Source: Aquimonas sp041395245 (GTDB lineage: Bacteria; Pseudomonadota; Gammaproteobacteria; Xanthomonadales; Xanthomonadaceae). Taken from it: a stretch of DNA of 64,000 nt. The translations under genes and the position numbers were made by a program. The DNA lies in the NCBI GenBank assembly GCA_041395245.1, contig JAWLAY010000008.1, forward strand, positions 124,001 to 188,000. The letters are read 5' to 3'. This document shows, piece after piece, positions 50,171-59,773 of the stretch; the first letter of the stretch is position 1; every line of letters starts with the position of its first letter. Under the pieces are notes generated by a model that saw only the letters and a program-made list of their open reading frames with translations, had not been told where the DNA came from and ran no database searches.

Positions 50171-51328
50171 ATGGCCGCCATGCTTAAAAAATTGCTTTCA
50201 GTTTTCGCTGCCGCTGCGCTCACGTTCGCAAGCTGTGTGCTTGCTCAGGAGTTGCGCGAAGATCACCCGGACACCTACGTGGTGCAGAAGGGCGACACCT
50301 TGTGGGACATCTCCGCCCGATTCCTCAAGCAGCCTTGGCTGTGGCCGGAAATCTGGCAGGCCAATCCGCAGATCGAGAACCCGCACCTGATCTATCCCGG
50401 CGATGTCATCAGTCTGGCTTACTTGAATGGCCGTCCGCGCCTGAGCGTCGATCCGGCGCGTGGCCCGGAGATGCGTAGCCGACGCGAGGAAGCAATCCCG
50501 ACCATTCCGCTCAGCGAGGTCGAGTCCTTCCTGCGCAGTCGGCGTGTGCTGGATGAGGAACCGCGCGATCTGCCGTATGTCCTGGCGATCGAAGAAAACC
50601 GTCTGCGTGGCGCGTCCGGGCAGGTGGTGTATGTCCGCGGTGCCGAGTTCGAAGCGGGACAGCGCTGGGCAATTGCGCGTCCCAGCGTGATGTTTGCCAA
50701 GGTCACTCATCCGGTGATCGGTGCGCCACGACGCATTGGCGAAGATTGGAATCGCGACAAGGGCACCCAGTTCCACTCGATCAAGAATGCCTGGGCGTAT
50801 TACGTGATGCCCGAAAAGCACTTCGATACATTGGGTTGGGAAATGGCCGACATCGCCACGGGGCAGATTACCGTTGCCGGTGATCCCGCTACCCTGTTGA
50901 TCGACGACGAAGGGCTCGAGATCAAACAGGGCGACGTCCTGATGCCGATCCTGTCGCCGGCCTATGACCTGCATTTCACCCCGCATGCGCCGAAGTCGGT
51001 GCCCGAGGACATGCGCGTTCTGGCGGTCACTGACTACCACCGTGTCGGTGGACCCCGTGACGTTGTCGCGCTCTCTGCAGGTGTGCGCGAAGGCGTTGAG
51101 AATGGTCAGGTCTACTCGCTATGGGGCGAGGGTGAAATGGTTCGCGACGACATCGCGTATCGCACCCGTTTCGGCGCGGCCGACAACAAGGTGAAATTGC
51201 CCGACGAGTTCGTCGGCCACGTGATGATCTTCCGCACCTTTGACAAGGTCAGTTATGGCCTGGTCATGGACGGCGTTCGTCCGGTTCGGACGGATAACAT
51301 CGCCAAGGCGCCTGTCGCGCTGCCTTGA
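50171..51328 (+). CDS. exported LysM-domain protein
   Basis: A 385-residue protein with a signal peptide (residues 1-25, LLSVFAAAALTFASCVLAQ). A single LysM domain follows: YVVQKGDTLWDISARFLKQP and IENPHLIYPGDVISL (residues 36-80), which binds peptidoglycan. The remaining 300 residues are the conserved extension found in LysM proteins encoded upstream of dprA in proteobacteria; their role is unclear. A TATAGT -10-like box at 50136-50141 lies 35 bp before the ATG, with a poor -35. The stop overlaps the dprA start. Confidence 0.9.
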   Translation: MAAMLKKLLSVFAAAALTFASCVLAQELREDHPDTYVVQKGDTLWDISARFLKQPWLWPEIWQANPQIENPHLIYPGDVISLAYLNGRPRLSVDPARGPEMRSRREEAIPTIPLSEVESFLRSRRVLDEEPRDLPYVLAIEENRLRGASGQVVYVRGAEFEAGQRWAIARPSVMFAKVTHPVIGAPRRIGEDWNRDKGTQFHSIKNAWAYYVMPEKHFDTLGWEMADIATGQITVAGDPATLLIDDEGLEIKQGDVLMPILSPAYDLHFTPHAPKSVPEDMRVLAVTDYHRVGGPRDVVALSAGVREGVENGQVYSLWGEGEMVRDDIAYRTRFGAADNKVKLPDEFVGHVMIFRTFDKVSYGLVMDGVRPVRTDNIAKAPVALP

Positions 51329-52458
51329 GCACCGTGACCGAGGCGCAACAGCGCTGGTTGATTGCATTGCGCGCGCCCATTCCGGCGCGCGTTTTGCGTT
51401 CTGTGGCCGAGCGATCCCCCGATCTGAGCGCGCTGTTCGCACTGGATGCGGCGCAGCGGCAGAACCTGGGTCTCAGCGATGACGCGTGGCGGGCACTTCT
51501 GCAACCGGACCCGCAGACCCTGGCGCGCGACCGCGCATGGGCGTCCGAACCGCACAACCATTTGGTGACCTGGGGCAGCGAGGACTACCCGAGTCTGTTG
51601 AGCGAATCGACCGCAGCACCCGCCGCGCTGTTTGTGCAGGGCGATCCGCACCTGCTGTGGCGCGCCCAGGTTGCCGTGGTCGGTAGCCGCAATCCCAGTG
51701 CGGGCGGCGCGGACAACGCGCGAGCCTTTGCTATGGCACTGGCCGAGGCTGATCTGTGCGTGACCAGCGGTCTCGCCGACGGCGTCGACACGCAAGCACA
51801 CCGTGCCGCGCTCGACGCTGGACAGCCAACGGTCGCCGTGGTCGGGACAGGGCCGGATGTGGTGTATCCCGCCCGCAATCGACGCCTTGCCGAACAGATT
51901 GCGAAGCAGGGTTGCATCGTCAGTGAGTTGTCCCCCGGCACCGGCGCGCGACCCGATCATTTCCCACGTCGCAACCGAATCATTGCCGGCTTGAGTCTCG
52001 GAACCCTGGTGGTCGAGGCGGCGCTGAAAAGTGGTGCCTTGATCACGGCACGCCAAGCCAGCGAACTCGGGCGCGAGGTGTTTGCGATCCCCGGATCAAT
52101 CCACAATCCGATGGCGCGTGGCTGCCATCAGTTGATTCGCGAGGGCGCGCTGTTGATCGAGCATGTTCAGGAGGTGCTGGACGCCATCGCACCCGCAGCA
52201 CAGCGCCTTGGCGCCACGCTGCAACGGCGTCTGCAGGGATTCGACGGGACTCCATCCGCCGACACTCCGCACGCGACCGCTGACGATCCGGACTATCGCC
52301 GTCTGCGCGCCGCGCTTGGACATGATCCCGTCGCATTGGACGTTTTGGCCGAGCGTAGCGGGTTGACCGTCGCCGCCCTATCCTCCATGCTGCTTTTGCT
52401 GGAGCTGGAAGGCATTGTGCAAGCTTCGCATGGCCGCTACTCGCTCCGTATGACCTGA
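51325..52458 (+). CDS. dprA: DNA-processing protein DprA
   Basis: A 377-residue RecA loader for incoming single-stranded DNA in natural transformation. The Rossmann core has VAVVGSRNPSAGG (near residue 114), TSGLADGVDTQAHRAAL, GTGPDVVYPARNRRL, FPRRNRIIAGLS and AIPGSIHNPMARGCHQLIREGA. The C-terminal winged-helix DML1 domain begins near residue 315. The start is uncertain: TTG at 51325 overlaps the preceding stop, while GTG at 51334 is also possible. Smg follows after about 50 bp. Confidence 0.95.
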   Translation: MSTVTEAQQRWLIALRAPIPARVLRSVAERSPDLSALFALDAAQRQNLGLSDDAWRALLQPDPQTLARDRAWASEPHNHLVTWGSEDYPSLLSESTAAPAALFVQGDPHLLWRAQVAVVGSRNPSAGGADNARAFAMALAEADLCVTSGLADGVDTQAHRAALDAGQPTVAVVGTGPDVVYPARNRRLAEQIAKQGCIVSELSPGTGARPDHFPRRNRIIAGLSLGTLVVEAALKSGALITARQASELGREVFAIPGSIHNPMARGCHQLIREGALLIEHVQEVLDAIAPAAQRLGATLQRRLQGFDGTPSADTPHATADDPDYRRLRAALGHDPVALDVLAERSGLTVAALSSMLLLLELEGIVQASHGRYSLRMT

Positions 52459-52510
52459 CCGTCCCACTGATGCAGTCCGCAAGTGCCTCGCCCAGCGCGT
52501 TGGAGGATGG

Positions 52511-52990
52511 ATGAAAGAGACTGTGCTGGACGTTCTGTTGTATTTGTTCGAAAACTACTTCTATGCCGATCCGGACGCGGTGCGTGACCGCGAGTCGATG
52601 CAGGCGGGCTTGCTGCAGGCGGGATTCAGTCCTGCCGAGATCAGCAAAGCCTTCGTCTGGCTTGAGGATCTGCGTCAGCTCGAGCATCCCGAGTTGTCCG
52701 CGCTACCCACCGAGCAAGGCCCGATCCGGGTTTACTCCACCCACGAGCACTCGCGGCTGGATGTCGAATGCCGCGGCTTTCTGATGTTTCTGGAACAAAA
52801 TGGTGTGCTGGACCCGCAGCAGCGTGAGCGTGTCATCGACCGCATCATGGCGCTGGATCAACCCGAGGTAGATCTGGAAGACCTCAAGTGGGTGGTACTG
52901 ATGGTCCTGTTCAACCAGCCAGGCACGGAAGCGGCGTTTGCCTGGATGGAAAGCCATATGTTTGCCGCCGATCCGCTTGCCACGCATTGA
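52511..52990 (+). CDS. smg: Smg family protein (DUF494)
   Basis: A 159-residue cytoplasmic protein matching the Smg/DUF494 family: ETVLDVLLYLFENYF at the N-terminus, LLQAGFSPAEISKAFVWLEDL, and DLEDLKWVVLMVLFNQPG near the C-terminus. The family sits between dprA and topA in many gammaproteobacteria, as here. The function is not established. TTGGAGGATGG precedes the ATG. Confidence 0.93.
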   Translation: MKETVLDVLLYLFENYFYADPDAVRDRESMQAGLLQAGFSPAEISKAFVWLEDLRQLEHPELSALPTEQGPIRVYSTHEHSRLDVECRGFLMFLEQNGVLDPQQRERVIDRIMALDQPEVDLEDLKWVVLMVLFNQPGTEAAFAWMESHMFAADPLATH

Positions 52991-53055
52991 CGCGTAGGTT
53001 GATGACGCGGGTTGCTGGCCGTTGATTTCCCGAATCCGTCAATAGAGACGCTGAC

Positions 53056-53982
53056 ATGAGCCACCCGGACGCGATCTGGTACTACGTCGATGCCCAGGGC
53101 CAGCAGCAGGGCCCAGTAACCGCGCAAATCGTGGCGGGGCAGTTCCGTCTTGGCCGCCTGACGACCACCACTCTGGTGTGGCGCGAAGGTTTGCCGACCT
53201 GGGTCGGCCTGGATGAAGTAAGGCAGGAATTGGGAATTGCAGTCGCCGCCGCCGCGCCTCCTGTGTTGCCGCCCGCGCCGCCTGCCGCAGTGCCGGTCCA
53301 GCAACCAATCGCAGTGCGCAACGAATCGGTTGCGATGCCAAGTCGCAGCGTCGCGCCCAGCGTGGGCGCGCAGGACATCGTCTATGCCGGGTTCCTGAGG
53401 CGTTGGGCGGCATTGTTCATTGATTCCATCATTCTGAGTGTCGTCTTCTATACCTTGTCGATGTTTTTTGGCATGGCTGCCGTATTTGGCAGCGCCGGTC
53501 TTGGATCACTGGATGGAAGCAGCAGCGCCGCGCTCAACGGCATGTTCGCAATGATGTACCTGTTCTACTTTCTGATGGCTGGTGCCTACTACAGCTTGCT
53601 GGAGAGCTCATCGAACCAGGCGACCGTGGGCAAGATGGCGCTGGGGATCAAGGTCACCGACAGCAATGGTCAGCGCTTGAGCTTTTTGCATGCGCTGGGG
53701 CGTTGGGTCTCGGCAGCCCTGTCTTACCTGACCTTCTATATCGGTTTCTTTTTTGCCGGTTGGACCGAGCGCAAGCAGGCGCTGCACGACTTCGTTGCCG
53801 GAACGCTGGTGGTTGATCGTTGGGCCTTCACCGACCAGCCGGAAAAGCAGCAGCGTCAATTGCACGGGTGCGCGGTGGCGTTCCTGGTGATGATGGCGTT
53901 GTTTGCCATCATCGCGGTGATTGGCATCCTGGCGGCGATCGCGATTCCCGCCTATCAGGACTACGTGCAGCGCTCGTCCTGA
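53056..53982 (+). CDS. GYF_2-RDD membrane protein with a pilin-like C-terminal helix
   Basis: A 308-residue protein of three parts. Residues 7-55 form a GYF_2/DUF4339 domain (IWYYVDAQGQQQGPV, LVWREGLPTWVGLDEV). A Pro/Ala-rich linker (65-105) follows. Residues 110-255 are an RDD domain with four hydrophobic helices (GFLRRWAALFIDSIIL, ATVGKMALGIKVTD). The last 35 residues, after a short polar segment, read FAIIAVIGILAAIAIPAYQD, the hydrophobic helix of type IV pilins, but without the GFxxxE processing site. RDD proteins are membrane carriers or modulators of unknown role. It is placed between smg and topA. Confidence 0.85.
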   Translation: MSHPDAIWYYVDAQGQQQGPVTAQIVAGQFRLGRLTTTTLVWREGLPTWVGLDEVRQELGIAVAAAAPPVLPPAPPAAVPVQQPIAVRNESVAMPSRSVAPSVGAQDIVYAGFLRRWAALFIDSIILSVVFYTLSMFFGMAAVFGSAGLGSLDGSSSAALNGMFAMMYLFYFLMAGAYYSLLESSSNQATVGKMALGIKVTDSNGQRLSFLHALGRWVSAALSYLTFYIGFFFAGWTERKQALHDFVAGTLVVDRWAFTDQPEKQQRQLHGCAVAFLVMMALFAIIAVIGILAAIAIPAYQDYVQRSS

Positions 53983-54196
53983 GTGCCATCTGCTTCACGT
54001 CCGCCGCTGCAGATTTTCACGCAGCGCTTGACAGGTCGCGCCTGCTTGTGGCGACACTGAATAAAGCCATCGGCTGAAGACACCCCAACGGTGTCCCACG
54101 CGGGTCACATCGGACGGCGGCGCGCACGCCGAGGGTTGTCCGGATTCTCCATAACGTATTTTTTTCGCGCTGCGTTGCCGTGGCGCCTGGATTGAA

Positions 54197-56686
54197 ATGG
54201 CAAAGAACCTGCTCATCGTTGAATCGCCCGCCAAGGCGAAGACCATCAACAAGTACCTTGGCAAGGACTTCCAGGTACTGGCTTCGTATGGCCACGTCCG
54301 CGATCTGGTACCCAAGGAGGGCGCGGTCGATCCTGAGCACGATTTCGCCATGCGCTACGAACTGATCGAGCGCAACGAAAAGCATGTGGACGCGATCGCC
54401 AAGGCAGCCAAGAGCGCCGATGCGGTCTTTCTGGCAACCGACCCGGATCGCGAAGGCGAGGCCATTTCCTGGCACATTGCGGAGATTCTTCGCGAGCGTG
54501 GACTGCTCAAGGACAAGCCGGTCAATCGCGTGGTTTTTACCGAGATCACGCCACGTGCGATCAAGGAAGCGATGGCAAAGCCGCGTGCAGTGGCCAGTGA
54601 TCTGGTGAACGCGCAGCAGGCGCGTCGCGCGCTCGACTATCTGGTCGGATTCAACCTGTCGCCGGTGCTGTGGCGCAAGGTGCAGCGTGGCCTGTCGGCT
54701 GGCCGTGTGCAAAGTCCGGCGCTGCGCATGATCGTCGAACGCGAGGAGGAGATCGAAGCGTTCGTGCCGCGTGAATACTGGACGGCCGAGGCGCAACTGG
54801 CCCATCGAAGTACGCCGTTCAATGCCAAGCTCATCAAGCTCGACGGCAAGAAGTTCGAGCAGTTCACGCTTACCAATGCAGCGGATGCCGAAGCCGCGCG
54901 TGCTCGTCTGGTCAAGGCCGCCGGGGATGCCTTGCACGTTTCCGACGTGCAGAGTCGGGAACGCAAACGCCGCCCGGCGCCACCGTTCATCACCTCGACC
55001 CTGCAGCAGGAAGCGGCACGCAAGCTCGGCTTCACCACCAGCCGGACCATGCGCGTCGCGCAGAAGCTCTATGAGGGCGTCAGTCTGGGCGAACAGGGCA
55101 CGGTCGGTCTGATCAGCTACATGCGTACCGACTCGACACACCTGTCACAGGAAGCGGTTGCCGAACTGCGCGAGGTGATTGCGGCGGAGTTTGGTCCGCA
55201 TGCCTTGCCTGCGGCCGCCAACGAATACCGCACCAAGTCGAAGAACGCGCAGGAAGCGCACGAAGCCATTCGTCCGACGTCGGCCAAACTCAGTCCTCGG
55301 CAGGTGGCGGCCTTCCTCAATGCCGACGAAGCCAAACTCTACGAGTTGATCTGGAAGCGCACCGTGGCCTGCCAGATGATTCCGGCCACGCTGAACACCG
55401 TCTCGGTCGATCTGGCCGCCGGGCGTGAGCACGCTTTCCGTGCCAGCGGCACCACGGTCGTGGACCCCGGCTTTCTGGCCGTTTACGAAGAGGGCACCGA
55501 CCAGAAGTCGGAGGATGCCGATGACGAAGGGCGAAAGTTGCCAGCGATGAAGGCGGGTGATGTGGTGCCGCTGGCGGCCATCGTGGTTGACCAGCACTTC
55601 ACCGAACCGCCGCCGCGTTTTTCTGAAGCGAGTCTCGTCAAGGCACTGGAAGAGTTTGGCATTGGTCGTCCCTCGACCTACGCCAGCATCATCCAGACCC
55701 TGCAATCGCGCGAGTACGTCGTGCTAGACAGTCGCCGTTTCCTGCCCAGCGACGTCGGTCGCGCGGTGGCGAAGTTTCTTTCCGGGCACTTCACCCAATA
55801 CGTCGACTACGACTTCACCGCGAAGCTGGAAGACGAACTCGATGCGGTAAGCCGCGGCGAAGAGGAATGGGTGCCGCTGATGCATCGATTCTGGAAGCCG
55901 TTCAAGGCGCTCGTCAGTGACAAGATCGAGTCGGTCGACAAAAGCGAAGCGACCGGTGCGCGCGTGCTCGGCATTGATCCAGCAAGCGGTCTGGAAGTCA
56001 GCGTGCGTCTGGGGCGCTTCGGGCCCTACGCCGCGATCGGTAACAAGGATGACGTCGACAAGCCCAAGTTTGCCTCCTTGCGTGCCGGGCAGAGCATGCA
56101 CACGATCACGCTTGAACAGGCGCTCGATCTGTTCCGCCTGCCGCGAACCCTGGGTGACTACGAGAGCGCCGAGGTCACCATTGGCGTGGGCCGTTTTGGC
56201 CCGTTCGTGAAACACGCAGGCAGCTATACCTCGCTGAAGGTCAGTGACGACCCCTACGAGATCGACCTGCCGCGCGCCATCGAGTTGATCGAGGAAAAGC
56301 GCCAGGCGGCCGCCAATCGTTTGATCAAGAAGTTCGATGGCACCGATATCGAAATCGTCAACGGTCGTTTTGGGCCGTATATCACCGACGGAAAGAAGAA
56401 CGGCAAGATTCCGAAGGGTACGGAACCGAGCTCATTGAGTCTTGCCGAGTGCCAGCAGATTCTTGAAGCCGCGCCGGAACGCGGCGGCAAGCGCGGCGGG
56501 TTTGCCCGCAAGGGCGCCGGGAAAACCGCCGTTTCAACCGCCGTGGCGAAAAAGTCCGCCGCGAAGAAAGCCACGGCCAAAAAAGCGCCCGCCAAGAAGG
56601 CGGCTGCGAAGAAGGCCACCACCAAGACGGCCGCCAAGAAAACGGCAACGCGAAAGGTCGCGAGTGACGAGGCGCCGCCCTTCTGA
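54197..56686 (+). CDS. topA: DNA topoisomerase I
   Basis: An 829-residue type IA topoisomerase that relaxes negative supercoils. The N-terminal TOPRIM has LLIVESPAKAKTINKYLG and ATDPDREGEAISWHI. The catalytic Tyr is in GLISYMRTDSTHLS (near residue 311). Topo_C repeats follow (RLGRFGPYAAIG, GVGRFGPFVKHAG, NGRFGPYITDGKKNGKIPKG). Paired CxxC zinc fingers, as in E. coli TopA, are absent. The last 65 residues are a Lys/Ala-rich tail (AAKKATAKKAPAKKAAAKK) likely to bind DNA. The ATG is at 54197; a small GACACC/GGTGTC hairpin lies at 54079-54095 upstream. Confidence 0.96.
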   Translation: MAKNLLIVESPAKAKTINKYLGKDFQVLASYGHVRDLVPKEGAVDPEHDFAMRYELIERNEKHVDAIAKAAKSADAVFLATDPDREGEAISWHIAEILRERGLLKDKPVNRVVFTEITPRAIKEAMAKPRAVASDLVNAQQARRALDYLVGFNLSPVLWRKVQRGLSAGRVQSPALRMIVEREEEIEAFVPREYWTAEAQLAHRSTPFNAKLIKLDGKKFEQFTLTNAADAEAARARLVKAAGDALHVSDVQSRERKRRPAPPFITSTLQQEAARKLGFTTSRTMRVAQKLYEGVSLGEQGTVGLISYMRTDSTHLSQEAVAELREVIAAEFGPHALPAAANEYRTKSKNAQEAHEAIRPTSAKLSPRQVAAFLNADEAKLYELIWKRTVACQMIPATLNTVSVDLAAGREHAFRASGTTVVDPGFLAVYEEGTDQKSEDADDEGRKLPAMKAGDVVPLAAIVVDQHFTEPPPRFSEASLVKALEEFGIGRPSTYASIIQTLQSREYVVLDSRRFLPSDVGRAVAKFLSGHFTQYVDYDFTAKLEDELDAVSRGEEEWVPLMHRFWKPFKALVSDKIESVDKSEATGARVLGIDPASGLEVSVRLGRFGPYAAIGNKDDVDKPKFASLRAGQSMHTITLEQALDLFRLPRTLGDYESAEVTIGVGRFGPFVKHAGSYTSLKVSDDPYEIDLPRAIELIEEKRQAAANRLIKKFDGTDIEIVNGRFGPYITDGKKNGKIPKGTEPSSLSLAECQQILEAAPERGGKRGGFARKGAGKTAVSTAVAKKSAAKKATAKKAPAKKAAAKKATTKTAAKKTATRKVASDEAPPF

Positions 56687-56816
56687 GTCGCGGTCACGTC
56701 AGCGCATTGCCGACGTCGGGTCTTGGCACGCCGAGGTGGACCGGTCAGGCAATCCGCGTCGTCAGACTGGTAGCATGCGCGTTTGCAAAATTTCTTGTCT
56801 CTGAAGGAGCGTGATC

Positions 56817-58529
56817 ATGCGTATCAGACTGATGTCGATGGCTTGCGCGGCTGCGCTTGCCCTGTCACTGGTTGGCTGCGGCGAGGACGCCAAGCAAAGC
56901 GCGGGTCCGCTGGCCTTTGTGCCCGCCGATTCGCCCTATGTGTTCGGCAATCTCGAGCCCATGCCGACCGACGTGTCGCAAGCCTGGATCGGCATGCTGA
57001 GCGAATTGCCGCGCTTGTATACCCTGCAGTTGAAGCAGGTTCGCGCGGCACTGCAACGCGAAGGCGACGTCGACCCGGTGCTGCTGGGCGTGATCGACGG
57101 TCTGCAGGCAGAGATCGAGGGCAAGACCTTCGAGCAGATCCTGCAGGGGTTCGGCTACAGCATGCAAACCCGGATGGCCTTCTATGGCCTGGACCTACTG
57201 CCGGTGGCGCGGGTGGAGCTGGCGGATCCCGCTGCGACCCGTGCGGCGATCGCGCGCATCGAGGCTAAGGCCGGACAGCCGTTGCCGACCGCTACGGTGG
57301 GTGAACTGAGCTACTGGAAGCTGGCGCCGAAGGATGCGGCGCTGATGGGCGTCATGGCGATCGTTGACAACCAGTTGGTCTTGTCCGTGGCACCCACAGC
57401 GGCCGATGACGCACTGTTGAAGCAGGTATTCGGCCTGACTCCGCCCACCACGTCGATTCTCGATTCCGATGGCTTGGCCAAGCTCAATGCGAAGTATGGA
57501 TACGGCCCCAACGGGAGTGGATATTTCGATCTGCAGCGCATCTGGCAACTGATCGCCCAGCCGAGCACGCCGCTGCAGTCCGCATTCATGCAGGCATTCG
57601 AGGTCACGCCGCCCGAACTCGATGACACCTGCAAGCAGGAAATGGCAGCGTTGACCAAGGCATGGCCGCGCAGCAGTTTCGGCTACACCCGTTTGGACGC
57701 GCGCACGGCGGACATGCGATGGGTGACCGAAGCGCCATCGCAGGTATTGAGCGATCTGCGCAGCCTGCAAGCGCCCACGCCCGGTCTGGCGGCGGCGGAG
57801 TCCGCACTGTTCAACATGAGCTTTGCGATGAAGATAGATGCCCTGCCGCCGCTCGCTGGCCGTTGGGCCGATGCGGTGGCGGCTGCGCCCTGGCAGTGCG
57901 AGTTCCTGCAGCCGATGAACCAGGCCTTTGCCGACTTCCGCACCGGCGCGGCGAATCCCGGAATCTACGCGGCCGCACCCGTGGTTCAGAGCTTCAACGT
58001 GCTGCTGACGCACTTCAAGACATCGCCGGACATGGCGCAACCGGAGTTCAAGGGCAAGCTGTTGATAGGCTCACCCAGCCCGGCGGCCTTGGTGTCGATG
58101 TTGAAAGCCTACGTGCCGGGAATGGCCGCCCTTGAGGTGCCCGCGGATGGTACGGCGACGGCCCTGCCTGCATTGCCCGACATGCCGATCGCGCTGCCGA
58201 TGTTTGCGGCCCAAACCGACAAGGTGTTTGGCGTGGCCTTCGGTGAGGGAGAGGAAGCATCGCTGAGTACGGCGATGCAGATGGACAGCAGCGTGCAACC
58301 GCTGATGACGGTCGCCTACGACGGTGCTCTGTATGGCGAGTTGCTTGGCATGCTGGAACCGATGATGCTGGCCATGGGCGACGATGCGGAAGCCAAGGAT
58401 GCCGCAGAGATGCTGAAGGTGACGCGCGAGTTGTACGCCAAGATGTTCGGTCGTCTCGCCATGCAGATGGTCGTGACCGAGCAGGGCATCGAGTTGCTGC
58501 AGCGCATGGAGATGCCCACGACGCCGTAG
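56817..58529 (+). CDS. lipoprotein of unknown function
   Basis: A 570-residue exported protein with a lipoprotein signal (LMSMACAAALALSLVGC, lipobox LVGC). The mature part alternates helical and beta segments (YVFGNLEPMPTDVSQAW, MAFYGLDLLPVARVELAD, GYGPNGSGYFDLQRIW) and ends GIELLQRMEMP, a layout like DUF3352-type proteins. AAGGAG lies 7 nt before the ATG at 56817, preferred over GTG at 56811. It stands alone after topA. No function assigned. Confidence 0.8.
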   Translation: MRIRLMSMACAAALALSLVGCGEDAKQSAGPLAFVPADSPYVFGNLEPMPTDVSQAWIGMLSELPRLYTLQLKQVRAALQREGDVDPVLLGVIDGLQAEIEGKTFEQILQGFGYSMQTRMAFYGLDLLPVARVELADPAATRAAIARIEAKAGQPLPTATVGELSYWKLAPKDAALMGVMAIVDNQLVLSVAPTAADDALLKQVFGLTPPTTSILDSDGLAKLNAKYGYGPNGSGYFDLQRIWQLIAQPSTPLQSAFMQAFEVTPPELDDTCKQEMAALTKAWPRSSFGYTRLDARTADMRWVTEAPSQVLSDLRSLQAPTPGLAAAESALFNMSFAMKIDALPPLAGRWADAVAAAPWQCEFLQPMNQAFADFRTGAANPGIYAAAPVVQSFNVLLTHFKTSPDMAQPEFKGKLLIGSPSPAALVSMLKAYVPGMAALEVPADGTATALPALPDMPIALPMFAAQTDKVFGVAFGEGEEASLSTAMQMDSSVQPLMTVAYDGALYGELLGMLEPMMLAMGDDAEAKDAAEMLKVTRELYAKMFGRLAMQMVVTEQGIELLQRMEMPTTP

Positions 58530-58583
58530 TGGATTTCGTGAGTAAAGATGGGTGCCGACCAAGCGCGGCACCCATCCGCCGAC

Positions 58584-58802
58584 TCAGGCCTGGCTTGCCT
58601 TCAGCAGGATCGCGTAAATCTGATCCTTGAGCCGAAGCTTCTCTTTCTTCAATTCCTCTACTTCCTCGGGCGTTCCGTGCGCGATATGCGCCTCGACGTT
58701 CTTGATCTTCTGATCAAGCTCGTTGTGCTTGTCGAACAGGTTCAGGAAATGCGCATCGCTGGTCTTGAGTTGGGTGATCAGATCGCGGTGTTCGGGAAAC
58801 AT
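58584..58802 (-). CDS. YdcH family protein (DUF465)
   Basis: A 72-residue helical protein. The pattern PEHRDLITQLKTSDAHF at the N-terminus, then DKHNELDQKIKNVE and EEVEELKKEKLRLKDQIYAIL, matches small DUF465/YdcH coiled-coil proteins. The role is unknown. AAGGAG precedes the ATG. Nothing else is seen in the small gaps on either side except a CTCGATC/GATCGAG hairpin (58871-58886) just downstream of the SDR gene. Confidence 0.9.
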   Translation of the reverse strand: MFPEHRDLITQLKTSDAHFLNLFDKHNELDQKIKNVEAHIAHGTPEEVEELKKEKLRLKDQIYAILLKASQA

Positions 58803-58889
58803 GGGTTCTCCTTGTGGCCGGGGGCGTGGTACGTAAAAGCTTAGGCGTGCCTGGTCGGGCTGACCTTAACCTCGATCAAGATCGAGTGC

Positions 58890-59666
58890 TCAGAAGCCAT
58901 AACGCAAAAATCCACCGTCAACGGCGATGCACTCACCGGTGATGTAACTGGCTGCGGGCAGGCACAAGAACGCAATCGCTGCCGCTACCTCCTCTGGTTC
59001 GCCAATACGACCCGCGGGTGTCCGCGCGATGACCTCATCGTAATAGTCGGCATCCGACAGTGCCGGGGATGTGCGGCGGGTTCGGATGTACCAAGGGGCG
59101 ACGCTGTTCACGCGGATGCCATCTTTGGCCCACTCGCAGGCAAGATTGCGGGTCATCTGATGCAGCGCGGCCTTGCTCATGCCGTAGGCGGCACCGGTTC
59201 TGACATGGGTCAGCCCGGATACCGAGCCGACGTTGACGATGGCCGATTGGGCGTGCTGTTTCAGCAAGGGATAGGCGGCACGGCACAGTTCAAATGGCAC
59301 CGCCAGATTGAGTTCCATGATCGCTCGCCATTCGATGTCGTCGTAGTCAGCGGCAGGCTGTGGGCTATTGGTGCCGGCGTTGTTGATCAACAACGACAGT
59401 CCCTGGCAGCGATCATCAATCCAGTCGAACAAGGCCGCGCGTTCGTCCGCGCGCGCAATCTCTGCCGCGAAGACCGCACAGTCGACACCGGGGAAATCGT
59501 CGGACAACTCGGCCTGAATTTCGCTCAGCCGGTTGGCATCTCTGGCGACCAGCAATACCTGCGCGCCAAGCGCCATCAGCTCGCGCGCGGTCGCGAGACC
59601 GATGCCCCAACTGCCGCCCGTGATGAGGGCCACATGACCGTCGAGACGCCAGCGGTGAGTGTGCAT
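58890..59666 (-). CDS. short-chain dehydrogenase/reductase
   Basis: A 258-residue SDR enzyme. The cofactor site is LITGGSWGIGLATARELM (residues 15-32). NNAG is at residues 92-95 in LLINNAGTNSP, Ser in VNVGSVSGLTH, and the catalytic pair Y-x3-K in AAYGMSKAAL. The C-terminus DYYDEVIARTPAGRIGEPEEVA and YITGECIAVDGGF is typical of tropinone-reductase-like members. The ATG at 59666 follows AAGGAG; the long frame upstream is not used. The substrate is unknown. Divergent from the dioxygenase gene. Confidence 0.92.
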   Translation of the reverse strand: MHTHRWRLDGHVALITGGSWGIGLATARELMALGAQVLLVARDANRLSEIQAELSDDFPGVDCAVFAAEIARADERAALFDWIDDRCQGLSLLINNAGTNSPQPAADYDDIEWRAIMELNLAVPFELCRAAYPLLKQHAQSAIVNVGSVSGLTHVRTGAAYGMSKAALHQMTRNLACEWAKDGIRVNSVAPWYIRTRRTSPALSDADYYDEVIARTPAGRIGEPEEVAAAIAFLCLPAASYITGECIAVDGGFLRYGF

Positions 59667-59773
59667 CGGCGCTCCTTTGCAGATCGGTGACGACGCATTC
59701 TGCGGCAGCATCGGCGCGCCCACCAGAGACACGCATTCTCCACCCGATGTGCGTCGTCGCGTATCGTGCCCGC

